Source: Actinacidiphila bryophytorum (lineage in GTDB: Bacteria; Actinomycetota; Actinomycetes; Streptomycetales; Streptomycetaceae). From it: a stretch of DNA of 64,000 nt. The stretch covers positions 124,001-188,000 of the forward strand of contig NZ_JAFFIX010000009.1 of assembly GCF_016916835.1 (NCBI RefSeq), given 5' to 3'. The notes under the pieces are model-generated. The model ran no database searches and was not told where the DNA came from. It saw nothing but the letters and a program-made list of their open reading frames with translations. Below are positions 52,765 through 60,293 of this stretch, in pieces. Position 1 is the first letter of the stretch. Each line of letters opens with the position of its first letter. Both the position numbers and the translations under genes were made by a program.

Positions 52765-54218
52765 CACGGGGTTCGACGACGATGCACGCCGTATATGGCG
52801 CCGCCGCGGGACGGCGTGGCATAGGGCGCGGTATGTACACCGCGGCGACACGACGGCGCGGCATATATACCGCGGCGACGGCGCTGCTGGCCTTCACCGC
52901 CTTGCAGGGCGTCCAGGGCGGTGCCGCAGCCGCCGACGACGGGACGACCCCGACGACGGGTCCCGGCGCGCCCGCCACCTGGGCGCCGCAGGGCCAGGCA
53001 CTGGCGGGTGCCGCGACCACCGCGGACGCCCCCCTGATGCAGCCCGGCGTCACCTACCACGACACCATCAAGGTCGGCGAGACGCGCATGTACGGCATCA
53101 CGCTGGACGCCAAGTCCTCCGCATATGCCTCGGCCTTCGCGCTGCCGCCCCCCGGCGGCCGGGTGGCGTACAACGACGGCATCGAGCTGAAGCTGGAGAG
53201 CGCGGACGGCGACGACTGCGACAGCGTGGACGCGCACTTCGGGGACGACGGCGCCGTCCGCCCGGTCGGCAGTGCGGTGTCCCGGCTGATCGGCGTGGAC
53301 ACCTCCTGCCAGGACGCCAACCAGTACACCCTGTCGGTGCACCGCACCAGCGACGGCGCGTCCGACCCGGCCGCCTGGCCGCTGGAGCTGCGCTACGTCC
53401 TCGAACCGCCGCTCAAGAGCGGTGCCGCGGCCGGCCACGCGCCGGACGGGCTGGGCACGGCGTCGCCGACCCCGCTGACCGCGGGGACCCCGCAGCAGGC
53501 CGCCGGCGGCACGTCGTTCGAGACCGCGGCCGCGGTCAAGACCGGCATCTGGAAGGACCGGGTGCTGCCGGGCGAGACCCGCTTCTACAAGGTCCCGGTC
53601 GACTGGGGCCAGCAGGCGACGGTCTTCTCCGACTTCTCCAGCGCCCAGACCACCCAGTCCAGCCCCTATGTCGGCTCCGGGGTGCGGCTCGCCGCCTACA
53701 GCCCCGTACGCGAACTCATCGACGACCAGGACCACTCCTACGAGGGCACCCCGACGTCGCTGTACGAGCAGCTGGCGCCGGTCTCGTACGCCAACCGCGC
53801 CGCCGACGACTCCGACGTCGCGCGGGTGCGGTACGCGGGCTGGTACTACTTCGCGGTCACCGTGCACCCCGACGTGGCGCAGGCGGTCAGCGGCCCCGTG
53901 CCGGTGACGCTGCGGGTGGACGTCACGGGCGCGGCCCAGTCCGCGCCCGCCTACGCGGGGGACCCGAAGGCGGCGGGCATCGGCATCGACGCGCACGACG
54001 TGTCCGCGGCGAACGGGACGCCGCAGTCCGCCGGTTCGTCGTCCGGGACCTCGGCCAGGCGCTTCCTCGGCTTCGCCGCGCTCGGCGCGGGCACCGTGCT
54101 GGTGCTGGCGCTGGCCGTCTGGGTGCTCACCGCCCGGCGGCGGGCGGTCGCGGCGCCCGACACCGTCACGCAGCAGCTGCCGCCGCAGTCCGGTTTCGGG
54201 CCGCCGCCGTCCTGGTGA
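52761..54218 (+). CDS. Exported membrane-anchored paralogue of the VWA protein, lacking VWA
   Basis: 485 residues, starting inside the stop of the VWA gene. It has the same two beta-rich modules as its neighbour (GVTYHDTIKVGETRMYGITLDAK; WKDRVLPGETRFYKVPVDWGQQ; shared NDGIELKLE, LSVHRT and LRVDVTG) and a C-terminal helix (FAALGAGTVLVLALAVWVLTA), but no VWA domain. The N-terminus before the signal helix is a short tandem repeat (VYGAAAGRRG, MYTAATRRRG, IYTAAT); a start at a later ATG (52832) is possible. The pair probably works together at the cell surface. No function is known to me. Confidence 0.82.
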   Translation: MTRGSTTMHAVYGAAAGRRGIGRGMYTAATRRRGIYTAATALLAFTALQGVQGGAAAADDGTTPTTGPGAPATWAPQGQALAGAATTADAPLMQPGVTYHDTIKVGETRMYGITLDAKSSAYASAFALPPPGGRVAYNDGIELKLESADGDDCDSVDAHFGDDGAVRPVGSAVSRLIGVDTSCQDANQYTLSVHRTSDGASDPAAWPLELRYVLEPPLKSGAAAGHAPDGLGTASPTPLTAGTPQQAAGGTSFETAAAVKTGIWKDRVLPGETRFYKVPVDWGQQATVFSDFSSAQTTQSSPYVGSGVRLAAYSPVRELIDDQDHSYEGTPTSLYEQLAPVSYANRAADDSDVARVRYAGWYYFAVTVHPDVAQAVSGPVPVTLRVDVTGAAQSAPAYAGDPKAAGIGIDAHDVSAANGTPQSAGSSSGTSARRFLGFAALGAGTVLVLALAVWVLTARRRAVAAPDTVTQQLPPQSGFGPPPSW

Positions 54219-54240
54219 CCGCGGGGGCGGCGCCCCGCCG

Positions 54241-55533
54241 TCAGCCGGCCAGCGCGTAGATGCCGACCGCGAAGCAGATCGCGGCAAGGACGAGGACCGG
54301 GATCACCACGGAAGCGGGTGGTCCCGGTCGGCGCACCGGGGCATGTGCCGCGGGGGCGGTTGCCGCTGGTAGGGGCGGCTGCGGGGCCGGGACCTGGGGT
54401 GCCGGGCCTTGTGCCGGCGCCGCGGGCGCGGGGTTCGGGACGTCGGTCCTGGTCGGCGGGTGCTCCGCCGGGGCGGCCAGCGGGTAGCCCGTCGTCGGCG
54501 ACACATAGGCCGGCTCGGCGGCCTGGCGGGGCGGCGCGGGAGGCGCGGGAGGCGCGGGCGGCGCCTGCGGGCGTACTGGCGCCGATACGGTGCCGGGTCC
54601 CGCCGCGGGCGCGGGTACCTGCTCGCCCGCCGCGGGAGGCGCGGGAGCCGCGGGCAGCGGGCCGTCCGCACCGAAACCGGCAGGCAGTGGCCCGATCTGG
54701 TCGAAGATCTCCACCGGCTCCTCCCCCGGCGCCGGCTCTGGCAGCAGCTCGACGGCGCCGGCCAGCGCCTTGCGCGCCCCGGTGGCGGTACGGAACCTGG
54801 CCCGCGGATCCGGCTGCAGCAGCGCGGCGATCACCTGCCACAGCGGCTCCGGCACCCCGACGGGCGCGGGCGGCACACCGTCGGCGAGGAAACGCTCGGC
54901 AATTGCGCGCGAGTCCGGCTTCTGACCGCTCAGCAGATACAGCGCCACCAGGCCGACGGCGTAGAGGTCGGCGGGGACGTCCGGCTCCGCGCCCAGCATC
55001 TGCTCAGGCGCGAAGTAGCCGGGCGTCCCCACCACGAAGTCCGCCTCGGTGAGCCGCGGCTCACCCTTGCGCATGGCGATGCCGAAGTCCGAGAGCCGCA
55101 CATGCGGGGTGCCGGTGCCGGTCGCCTCCAGCAGGATGTTCGCCGGCTTGATGTCCCGGTGGATGATGCCCTCGGCGTGCACCGCGTGCAGCCCGGACAG
55201 CAGCTGGTCGATCAGCACGCACACATAGCGCGGCGGGAGCGGGCCGTAGTCGCCGATCAGGTGCGACAGCGAGCCGCCGTGCACCAGGTCCATGGTGAAC
55301 AGCACCTGGTCGTCGTCGGCCGCCCAGCTCGCCGGGGCCAGGACGTGCGGGTGGTCGATGCGCATCGCCTGCTCGCGCACGAAGCGCAGCAGCGCGTGGG
55401 CGTCGCTCTGCCGGAGGACCTTCGCTGCCACATAGCGGCGGCGCCGCTGGTCCCAGGCCCGCCAGACCGCGCCCGCACCTCCGCGCCCGATCGGGTCCAC
55501 CAGCTCGTAACGGCCTGCGAAGACCTCACCCAT
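54241..55533 (-). CDS. Serine/threonine protein kinase with C-terminal membrane helix
   Basis: 430 residues. The kinase domain (about 1-265) is complete: GRGGAGAVWRA P-loop, AAKVL lysine, HRDIKPANILL catalytic loop, LSDFGIAM, GTPGYFAPEQ. A Pro/Ala-rich linker of about 130 residues follows, then one helix at the very end (VVIPVLVLAAICFAVGIYALAG) with almost nothing outside, so there is no extracellular sensor. It is co-directional with the XRE gene 38 bases upstream and convergent with the VWA pair (22 bases apart). Targets unknown. Confidence 0.94.
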   Translation of the reverse strand: MGEVFAGRYELVDPIGRGGAGAVWRAWDQRRRRYVAAKVLRQSDAHALLRFVREQAMRIDHPHVLAPASWAADDDQVLFTMDLVHGGSLSHLIGDYGPLPPRYVCVLIDQLLSGLHAVHAEGIIHRDIKPANILLEATGTGTPHVRLSDFGIAMRKGEPRLTEADFVVGTPGYFAPEQMLGAEPDVPADLYAVGLVALYLLSGQKPDSRAIAERFLADGVPPAPVGVPEPLWQVIAALLQPDPRARFRTATGARKALAGAVELLPEPAPGEEPVEIFDQIGPLPAGFGADGPLPAAPAPPAAGEQVPAPAAGPGTVSAPVRPQAPPAPPAPPAPPRQAAEPAYVSPTTGYPLAAPAEHPPTRTDVPNPAPAAPAQGPAPQVPAPQPPLPAATAPAAHAPVRRPGPPASVVIPVLVLAAICFAVGIYALAG

Positions 55534-55571
55534 GCCGTACCGCTCTCCCCCTGCTTGCCGTCCTGCGCGTC

Positions 55572-56120
55572 TCAGTCCCGGTGCGCCTCGTAGTGGGCGA
55601 CGGCCTCACTGGTGCGCGCCGTTCCGTACACACGGAGGAACTCTGCCAGGTGGGGATGGTCCGGCGCGAGGGAGCGGGCGGCCTGCTCGATCTCGGCGGC
55701 CGGCGCCACCGACCGCAGCACCTCCTGGATGCCGCGCACCACGGCGGCCGACGAGTGCGTCGTCGTGCTGAGTACGGAGGAGCCCGCGGACTCGCGGATC
55801 TCCTCCATCCTGGCCGCCGCCTCCAGCGCCCCGGTGTCCCCCTCCGCCACCTGCAGGGCCAGCTCCTGCAGCGCCTGCAGCCGCTGCACCACGGCGGGGT
55901 TGCCGATCTTGGCCCGCTGCCCGCTCTTGAGCTGCGACAGCATCGGCGCCGACAGCCCGAGCACCGCGGCCAGCCGCGCCTGGTTCAGCCCCAGGTCCCC
56001 GATCAGCCGCTGGAACAGCTCCCCCAACGGCTCCCCGTACCACCCCCGCTGGAGCTCCCTGGCCTCCTCCGCCCGGCCCACGGCGTCCTGCCCCGCACCA
56101 CCCTGCCCCGAGCCGTCCAT
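55572..56120 (-). CDS. XRE-type helix-turn-helix regulator
   Basis: 182 residues. The HTH at about residues 45-75 reads LNQARLAAVLGLSAPMLSQLKSGQRAKIGNPAVVQRLQ, a cro/C1-type fold. The C-terminal half is helical (EIEQAARSLAPDHPHLAEFLRVYGTARTSEAVAHYEAHRD). It starts at an ATG with GGGAG upstream and a TTCGC-N4-GCAAA palindrome 15-28 bases before the start, suggesting autoregulation. First gene of a two-gene operon with the kinase. Confidence 0.88.
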   Translation of the reverse strand: MDGSGQGGAGQDAVGRAEEARELQRGWYGEPLGELFQRLIGDLGLNQARLAAVLGLSAPMLSQLKSGQRAKIGNPAVVQRLQALQELALQVAEGDTGALEAAARMEEIRESAGSSVLSTTTHSSAAVVRGIQEVLRSVAPAAEIEQAARSLAPDHPHLAEFLRVYGTARTSEAVAHYEAHRD

Positions 56121-56134
56121 ACCCCACTCCCTGA

Positions 56135-56148
56135 TTTGCGCCTGCGAA
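56135..56148. promoter_or_regulatory. TTYGC-N4-GCRAA operator before the XRE gene
   Basis: TTTGCGCCTGCGAA (read toward the XRE gene: TTCGCAGGCGCAAA). It shares TTTGCGCC-GC-AATC with the first operator of the VWA gene at 50740 and is followed by a half site CGCGAA. Likely the regulator's own operator. Confidence 0.55.
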
Positions 56149-56221
56149 TCCGCGAACCATCCTAGGCGCCCCGATCCCGTTTCTGCCCACCCCGCCCGAC
56201 CCGGTACGCTGTCCCCGACGA

Positions 56222-56294
56222 GGGGCCTTAGCTCAGTTGGTAGAGCGCTGCCTTTGCAAGGCAGATGTCAGGAGTTCGAATCTCCTAGGCTCCA
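56222..56294 (+). tRNA. tRNA-Ala (TGC)
   Basis: 73 bases. The acceptor GGGGCCT pairs with AGGCTCC (one G-T); the D arm is GCTCAGTTGGTAGAGC, the anticodon loop TTTGCAA (TGC), and the T arm GGAGTTCGAATCTCC. No encoded CCA. Confidence 0.97.
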
Positions 56295-56304
56295 CAAGTT
56301 CTTG

Positions 56305-56357
56305 CGTACGCCTGAGGCCCCTTCACCTGACACCGGTGGAGGGGCCTCAGGCGTACG
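56305..56357. terminator. Long terminator hairpin after tRNA-Ala
   Basis: A 23-base stem (CGTACGCCTGAGGCCCC... with its complement, one mismatch) and a short loop, between tRNA-Ala and the convergent aldo/keto reductase gene. Confidence 0.88.
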
Positions 56358-56416
56358 GCGTGCGGGCGGCCGGCACGTTGCGACGCAGCCGCGGGAACAT
56401 CTGGCGTGCGGGCGGG

Positions 56417-57466
56417 TCAGAGGTTGGTGTAGCCGGGGATCGTGGCGGCTATGCGGGACAGTTCGCGGGGGTCGGAGACTGCCTGGGGGTCGTGGCGGGG
56501 GGTGTAGGGGGACTCCAGGCGGTGGGACTCCTCGGGGGTCAGGGTGAGGTCGAGGGACGCGACGGCGTCGTCGATCTGCTGGAGGGTGCGGGCGCCGACG
56601 ACGGGGGCTGCCACCGTGGGGTGGGCGTGGAGCCAGGCGAGGGCGACCTGGGCGCGGGTGGCGCCGTGGGCGGCGGCGATGGCGCCGACCTCGTCGATGA
56701 TCAGGCGGTCGCTGTCGACGGTGGCCTGGTAGAGCAGGTCGGCGTAGCCGCCGTCGGTGGTGGCGCGGGTGGTGGACTTGGCCTGGTCGAAGGGGCGGGC
56801 GAGGCGGCCGCGGGCCAGCGGGCTCCAGACCATGGTGGCCACGCCCTCGTCGGCGCACAGCGGGAGCATCTCGCGTTCCTCCTCGCGGGCGAGCAGGTTG
56901 TAGTGGTCCTGCATGGTGACGAACCGCGCCCAGCCGTGCCGCTCCTGGAGGTGCAGGGCCTTGGCGAACTGCCAGGCGTGCATGGAGGAGGCGCCGAGGT
57001 AGCGGGCCTTGCCGGACTTCACGACGTCGTGGAGTGCCTCAAGGGTCTCCTCCAGCGGAGTGTCGCTGTCGAGGCGGTGGATCATGTAGACGTCGACGTA
57101 GTCGGTGCCCAGGCGGCGCAGGCTGTTGTCGATCTCGCTCAGGACGGCCTTGCGGGACAGGCCGCCGCCGTTGGGGCTGCCGGGGCGCATGGGGTGGCGG
57201 ACCTTCGTGGTGATGACGAGGTCGTCGCGGTTGGCGAAGTCCTTCAGGGCACGGCCGAGGATCTCCTCGCTCGACCCGTAGGAGTAGAGGTTGGCGGTGT
57301 CGAAGAAGTTGATGCCGCTTTCCAGGGCGTGCCTGATCAGGGGGCGGGCGTCCGCCTCCGCCAGGGACCAGACGGGGTGGCCGCGGTCGGGCTCGCCGTA
57401 GCTCATGGCGCCGATGGCGATCGGGGAGACGTCCAGGCCGGTGCGGCCCAGCTTGACGTAGCGCAT
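56417..57466 (-). CDS. Aldo/keto reductase
   Basis: 349 residues, starting MRYVKLGRTGLDVSPIAIGAMSYG. The AKR tetrad is visible: Asp and Tyr in FFDTANLYSYGSSEE, Lys in LVITTKVR, His in VYMIHRLD. The C-terminal NADPH-binding part is VVGARTLQQIDDAVASLDLTLTPEE. It resembles the large bacterial AKR group acting on aldehydes; the substrate is unknown. It is divergent from a TetR gene, with two identical palindromes between, so it is probably repressed by that protein. Confidence 0.92.
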   Translation of the reverse strand: MRYVKLGRTGLDVSPIAIGAMSYGEPDRGHPVWSLAEADARPLIRHALESGINFFDTANLYSYGSSEEILGRALKDFANRDDLVITTKVRHPMRPGSPNGGGLSRKAVLSEIDNSLRRLGTDYVDVYMIHRLDSDTPLEETLEALHDVVKSGKARYLGASSMHAWQFAKALHLQERHGWARFVTMQDHYNLLAREEEREMLPLCADEGVATMVWSPLARGRLARPFDQAKSTTRATTDGGYADLLYQATVDSDRLIIDEVGAIAAAHGATRAQVALAWLHAHPTVAAPVVGARTLQQIDDAVASLDLTLTPEESHRLESPYTPRHDPQAVSDPRELSRIAATIPGYTNL

Positions 57467-57499
57467 GGGGAAGCTCCGTAGAATGGGGAAGAGGGCAAA

Positions 57500-57547
57500 C
57501 GGAGAACTCTCCGCCTGGCTCTTGCGACGTTAACGGAGAACTCTCCG
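57500..57547. promoter_or_regulatory. Twin TetR-type operators
   Basis: CGGAGAACTCTCCG occurs at 57500-57513 and again at 57534-57547, each a perfect CGGAGA/TCTCCG inverted repeat around AC, 34 bases apart, in the gap between the divergent AKR and TetR genes. Confidence 0.75.
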
Positions 57548-57644
57548 CTTCGCAAACGGGGTCGGCACCCACCGTGACCGCCCGCACCCCTGACCGGCCG
57601 CACGCCCCCGCCGCACCCCCCGCCCGTACGCAAGGAGGACCCCC

Positions 57645-58196
57645 GTGGCCGACCCCGCGCACCAGCGCTCCGACGCGCTCAAGAACCGCGAGGCGATCCT
57701 GCAGGTCGCGCACGAGGCGCTCGCCGAGTCGCCCGACGCCTCGCTCAACTCGATCGCCAAGCGCGCGGGCGTCGGCGCCGGCACCCTCTACCGGCACTTC
57801 CCGACCCGCGAGGCGCTGATCCTGGAGGTCCACAGGAACGGCGTGGACCGCCTGGTCGCCGCCGTGCCCGACGTCCTCGCGGCCCATGCCCCGCTGGATG
57901 CGCTGCGGGTCTGGTTCACCACGCTGGCCGGCTACGTGCGCATCAAGCACGGCCTCGGCGAGGCCCTGCACTCCGCCGCGGCGCAGGAGGTCGTCAGCGC
58001 CTCCTGGCCGCCCGTCACGGCGGCGGTCGCGCAGCTCCTCGACGCGTGCGAGCAGGCTGGGGACGTACGGCCCGGCATCGACGCCGTCGACGTCATCCTG
58101 CTGCTGAGCTGCCTGTGGCGCACCCCTGACACCCCCGAGGGCGCCGCCCAGGCCGAACGGCTGCTGGAACTGGCGATCGACGGCTTCCGGCCGTAG
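57645..58196 (+). CDS. TetR/AcrR family regulator
   Basis: 183 residues from a GTG with AAGGAGG upstream. The HTH is AILQVAHEALAESPDASLNSIAKRAGVGAGTLYRHFPTREALILEV (about 18-62). The C-terminal ligand domain ends in the AcrR_C-like LLLSCLWRTPDTPEGAAQAERLLELAIDGFRP. Divergent from the aldo/keto reductase; the twin palindromes between them are its likely operators. Confidence 0.93.
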   Translation: MADPAHQRSDALKNREAILQVAHEALAESPDASLNSIAKRAGVGAGTLYRHFPTREALILEVHRNGVDRLVAAVPDVLAAHAPLDALRVWFTTLAGYVRIKHGLGEALHSAAAQEVVSASWPPVTAAVAQLLDACEQAGDVRPGIDAVDVILLLSCLWRTPDTPEGAAQAERLLELAIDGFRP

Positions 58197-58200
58197 GCGG

Positions 58201-58242
58201 TCAGCGGCGCAGGATGAGGCGGTCGGTGCGCAGTGAGGTCAT
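58201..58242 (-). pseudogene. 5' remnant of a GNAT acetyltransferase gene
   Basis: ATG followed by TSLRTDRLILRR and a stop. LRTxRLxLR is the hallmark N-terminus of RimJ/RimL-type GNAT enzymes, here cut after 13 residues right where the TetR gene's 3' end begins (stop at 58196). It looks like a deletion scar, though so short a match could be chance. Confidence 0.4.
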
Positions 58243-58285
58243 GGCGCCCAGCCAACGCGAGCCCCCGCCCCGGGGCAAACGGCTT

Positions 58286-58978
58286 TCAGCCCCGCTCCAC
58301 CGCTTCCAGCAGGCGCAGGACGTGCCCGGTGTCGGCGAGGTCCGGCAGGACGACGGGCGCACCGGCCGCTCGCAGCGCGGCCGCGCTGTCCACGCCGCTG
58401 GCCACGGCGATGACCTCGGCGCCCGAGGTGAGCGCGGCTTCGACGTCGCGTGGCGTGTCGCCCACCAGGACGACGGGGGTGTCCGCGGGCAGCCCGCGCT
58501 CCCGGTGGACCCGGCGGCGGGCGATGTCCACAAGCTGTGGACGGTCCTCGGCGTCGGCGCCGTACGCCCCCACGTCGAGGTCGACCAGCGCGTCGAGCCC
58601 GAAGGCGGCGAGTTTCATGCGGGCGTTGGCGGCGATGTTGCCGGTCAGGACCGAGGACACCCACCCGACGCGCACGGACGCCGCCATGAGCACGTCCCGC
58701 ACCCCCGGCAGCGCCTTGCCCCGCTTCCGCAGCCCCACCGCCCGCCCCGCCCCGGCCGCGGCAAGCGCCTCCTCGACCCGCGCCCACTCCGCCCCGCCCC
58801 CGCCGTTGCGCAGGAACATCTCCCGCATGACCACCCGATCGGTCCGCCCCCGCGTGACGGCCGCCTCCCCCGCCCGCACCCCCACGACGGCCTCGTACGC
58901 GTCGGCGTAGATCTCCTTGCTGACCCCGCCGTTGTCGACGAGCGTGTGGTCGATGTCCCACAGCACGATGAGCGCCAT
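58286..58978 (-). CDS. HAD family hydrolase
   Basis: 230 residues. Motif I DIDHTLVDNGG near the N-terminus, motif II Ser/Thr in SSVLTGN, and motif III/IV in VVLVGDTPRDVEAA. The helical cap between motifs I and II makes it a subclass I phosphatase of the phosphoglycolate-phosphatase-like kind. The substrate is unknown. It stands alone on the minus strand. Confidence 0.9.
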   Translation of the reverse strand: MALIVLWDIDHTLVDNGGVSKEIYADAYEAVVGVRAGEAAVTRGRTDRVVMREMFLRNGGGGAEWARVEEALAAAGAGRAVGLRKRGKALPGVRDVLMAASVRVGWVSSVLTGNIAANARMKLAAFGLDALVDLDVGAYGADAEDRPQLVDIARRRVHRERGLPADTPVVLVGDTPRDVEAALTSGAEVIAVASGVDSAAALRAAGAPVVLPDLADTGHVLRLLEAVERG

Positions 58979-59008
58979 ACGGCCAGCGTAGGCGCGGGGC
59001 GCCCCGGG

Positions 59009-59101
59009 TCACTTCGGGCGGGTGTACAGGCGGAGGACGATCGGGGCGCAGGCGAGGGCCAGGGCGGCTGTGGCTGTCAGGGACCAGGTGACCGCGCCTA
59101 C
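59009..59101 (-). pseudogene. Possible 3' remnant of a membrane transporter gene
   Basis: The frame reads VGAVTWSLTATAALALACAPIVLRLYTRPK and stop: a single hydrophobic segment with a short basic end, like the last helix of an MFS pump. It lies where a divergent efflux gene often sits beside a TetR regulator. There is no start codon with a ribosome binding site. Weak evidence. Confidence 0.25.
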
Positions 59102-59110
59102 GGTCGGGGA

Positions 59111-59740
59111 ATGGACGACTCCGCCCGCCCCGACGACGCCGGTACGTACGAGCCCGCTGCGGGCGCGGCCCCGCCGCGGCGGCTCAGGGCTGACGCCCGG
59201 CGCAGCATCGACGCGATCCTGAACGCGGCCCGCACCGTCGTCAGCGAGCGGCCGGACGCGAGCATGGAGGAGATCGCCGCCGCCGCGGGCGTCAGCCGCC
59301 AGACCGTCTACGCACACTTCCCCTCGCGCGACGCGCTGCTCGCCGCGCTGGTCGAGGCCGCGGCGGCCGACTACTCGGCGCTGCTGGACGAGGCGGGGCT
59401 CGACACCGCACCGCCCGCCGATGCGCTGGTCCGCTTCCTGGGCGCCGGGTGGCGGTTCGTCGACCGCTACCCGCTGGTGCTGAACGCCACCGCGAACCGC
59501 ATCCCGCGGCCCGAGCCCGACCCCCACGACGTGGTGCCGCCGCGGCTCGAACGGCTCATCAGGCGCGGCCAGCAGGAGGGCGACTTCGACCCGCGGACCC
59601 CCGCGTCCTGGCTGACGGCGGCCGTGTTCGGGCTGCAGCACACCGCGGCGGAGCAGGTCGCGAGCGGGCGCCTGACCGCCGAGGAGGCGGAAGTGCTGTG
59701 CCGGGACAGCGCGTTGCGGCTGTGCGGGGGTGCGGGGTAG
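59111..59740 (+). CDS. TetR/AcrR family regulator
   Basis: 209 residues from the ATG at 59111. After a 30-residue polar start the HTH is IDAILNAARTVVSERPDASMEEIAAAAGVSRQTVYAHFPSRDALLAAL. The C-terminal part (VRFLGAGWRFVDRYPLVL..., WLTAAVFGLQHTAAEQVASGRLTAEEA) is a usual ligand domain. The long open frame upstream of 59111 is antisense to the HAD gene and not real. Its target gene is not evident; a transporter remnant lies divergent. Confidence 0.88.
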   Translation: MDDSARPDDAGTYEPAAGAAPPRRLRADARRSIDAILNAARTVVSERPDASMEEIAAAAGVSRQTVYAHFPSRDALLAALVEAAAADYSALLDEAGLDTAPPADALVRFLGAGWRFVDRYPLVLNATANRIPRPEPDPHDVVPPRLERLIRRGQQEGDFDPRTPASWLTAAVFGLQHTAAEQVASGRLTAEEAEVLCRDSALRLCGGAG

Positions 59741-60211
59741 CCCCGCTCGGGCGGGGAGGGACAGCAGGCGGCGCACGGCGGCGAGCGCCGCCGGCTCCAC
59801 CCGGTAGGAGACCCAGGTGCCGCGGCGCTCGGAGGCGGGCAGGCCCGCCTCGCGGAGCTCCCTGAGGTGGTGGGAGACGGTCGGCTGGGAGACGCCGACG
59901 TCCCGGGTGGCGCACTTGCAGGCCTAGGCCGTGTTTTGGAAGTAGGGCCGTCCGCCCACAGGGCGGGCCCCGCGGCGTCTGGTGCGTGCGATCGCAAGGC
60001 GGAGGGTCGTCCTCGTAGTGGGCCTGCTCGGACGACTCCGACAACGCAGCGAGCGTGCGTGCCAGGCGTCGCGGGGCAGGCGGGACTTCCAAAACACGGC
60101 CTAGCCGCCGGAGTGCGAGGCGATCTTCGAGAACAGCCGGAGCCGTACCGGGTCGGACAGGGCCTTGAACGTCGCGGCCGTCGCCTCGTAATGCGTACGC
60201 GCCCGCCAGGC
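59741..60211 (-). pseudogene. ArsR family regulator gene interrupted by a MITE-like insertion
   Basis: The N-terminal part (60211 to 60104) reads THYEATAATFKALSDPVRLRLFSKIASHSGG; the C-terminal part (59923 to about 59741) reads ACKCATRDVGVSQPTVSHHLRELREAGLPASERRGTWVSYRV. Together they make an almost complete ArsR/SmtB protein, including a Cys-x-Cys before the HTH as in As(III) sensors. A 173-base element with inverted ends separates them. There is also no clear start codon, and no stop before the frame runs into the TetR gene's antisense. Dead gene. Confidence 0.8.
59924..60104. mobile_element. MITE-like element with 16-bp terminal inverted repeats
   Basis: GCCGTGTTTTGGAAGT (59928-59943) is repeated exactly inverted at 60085-60100, and CTAG flanks both sides (59924-59927, 60101-60104), which would be the target duplication or part of the ends. 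The inner sequence shows imperfect subterminal symmetry and no transposase frame. The ends resemble those of IS5-group elements common in streptomycetes (from memory, not checked). It splits the arsR-like gene. Confidence 0.82.
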
Positions 60212-60293
60212 CGGCCGCCGCCCTGACCATCGGCGGCACCGACCAGGCGGCGGGCGGCTGCTGCGGCTGAACCTCCCAGGGGGAGGGCGTCCG

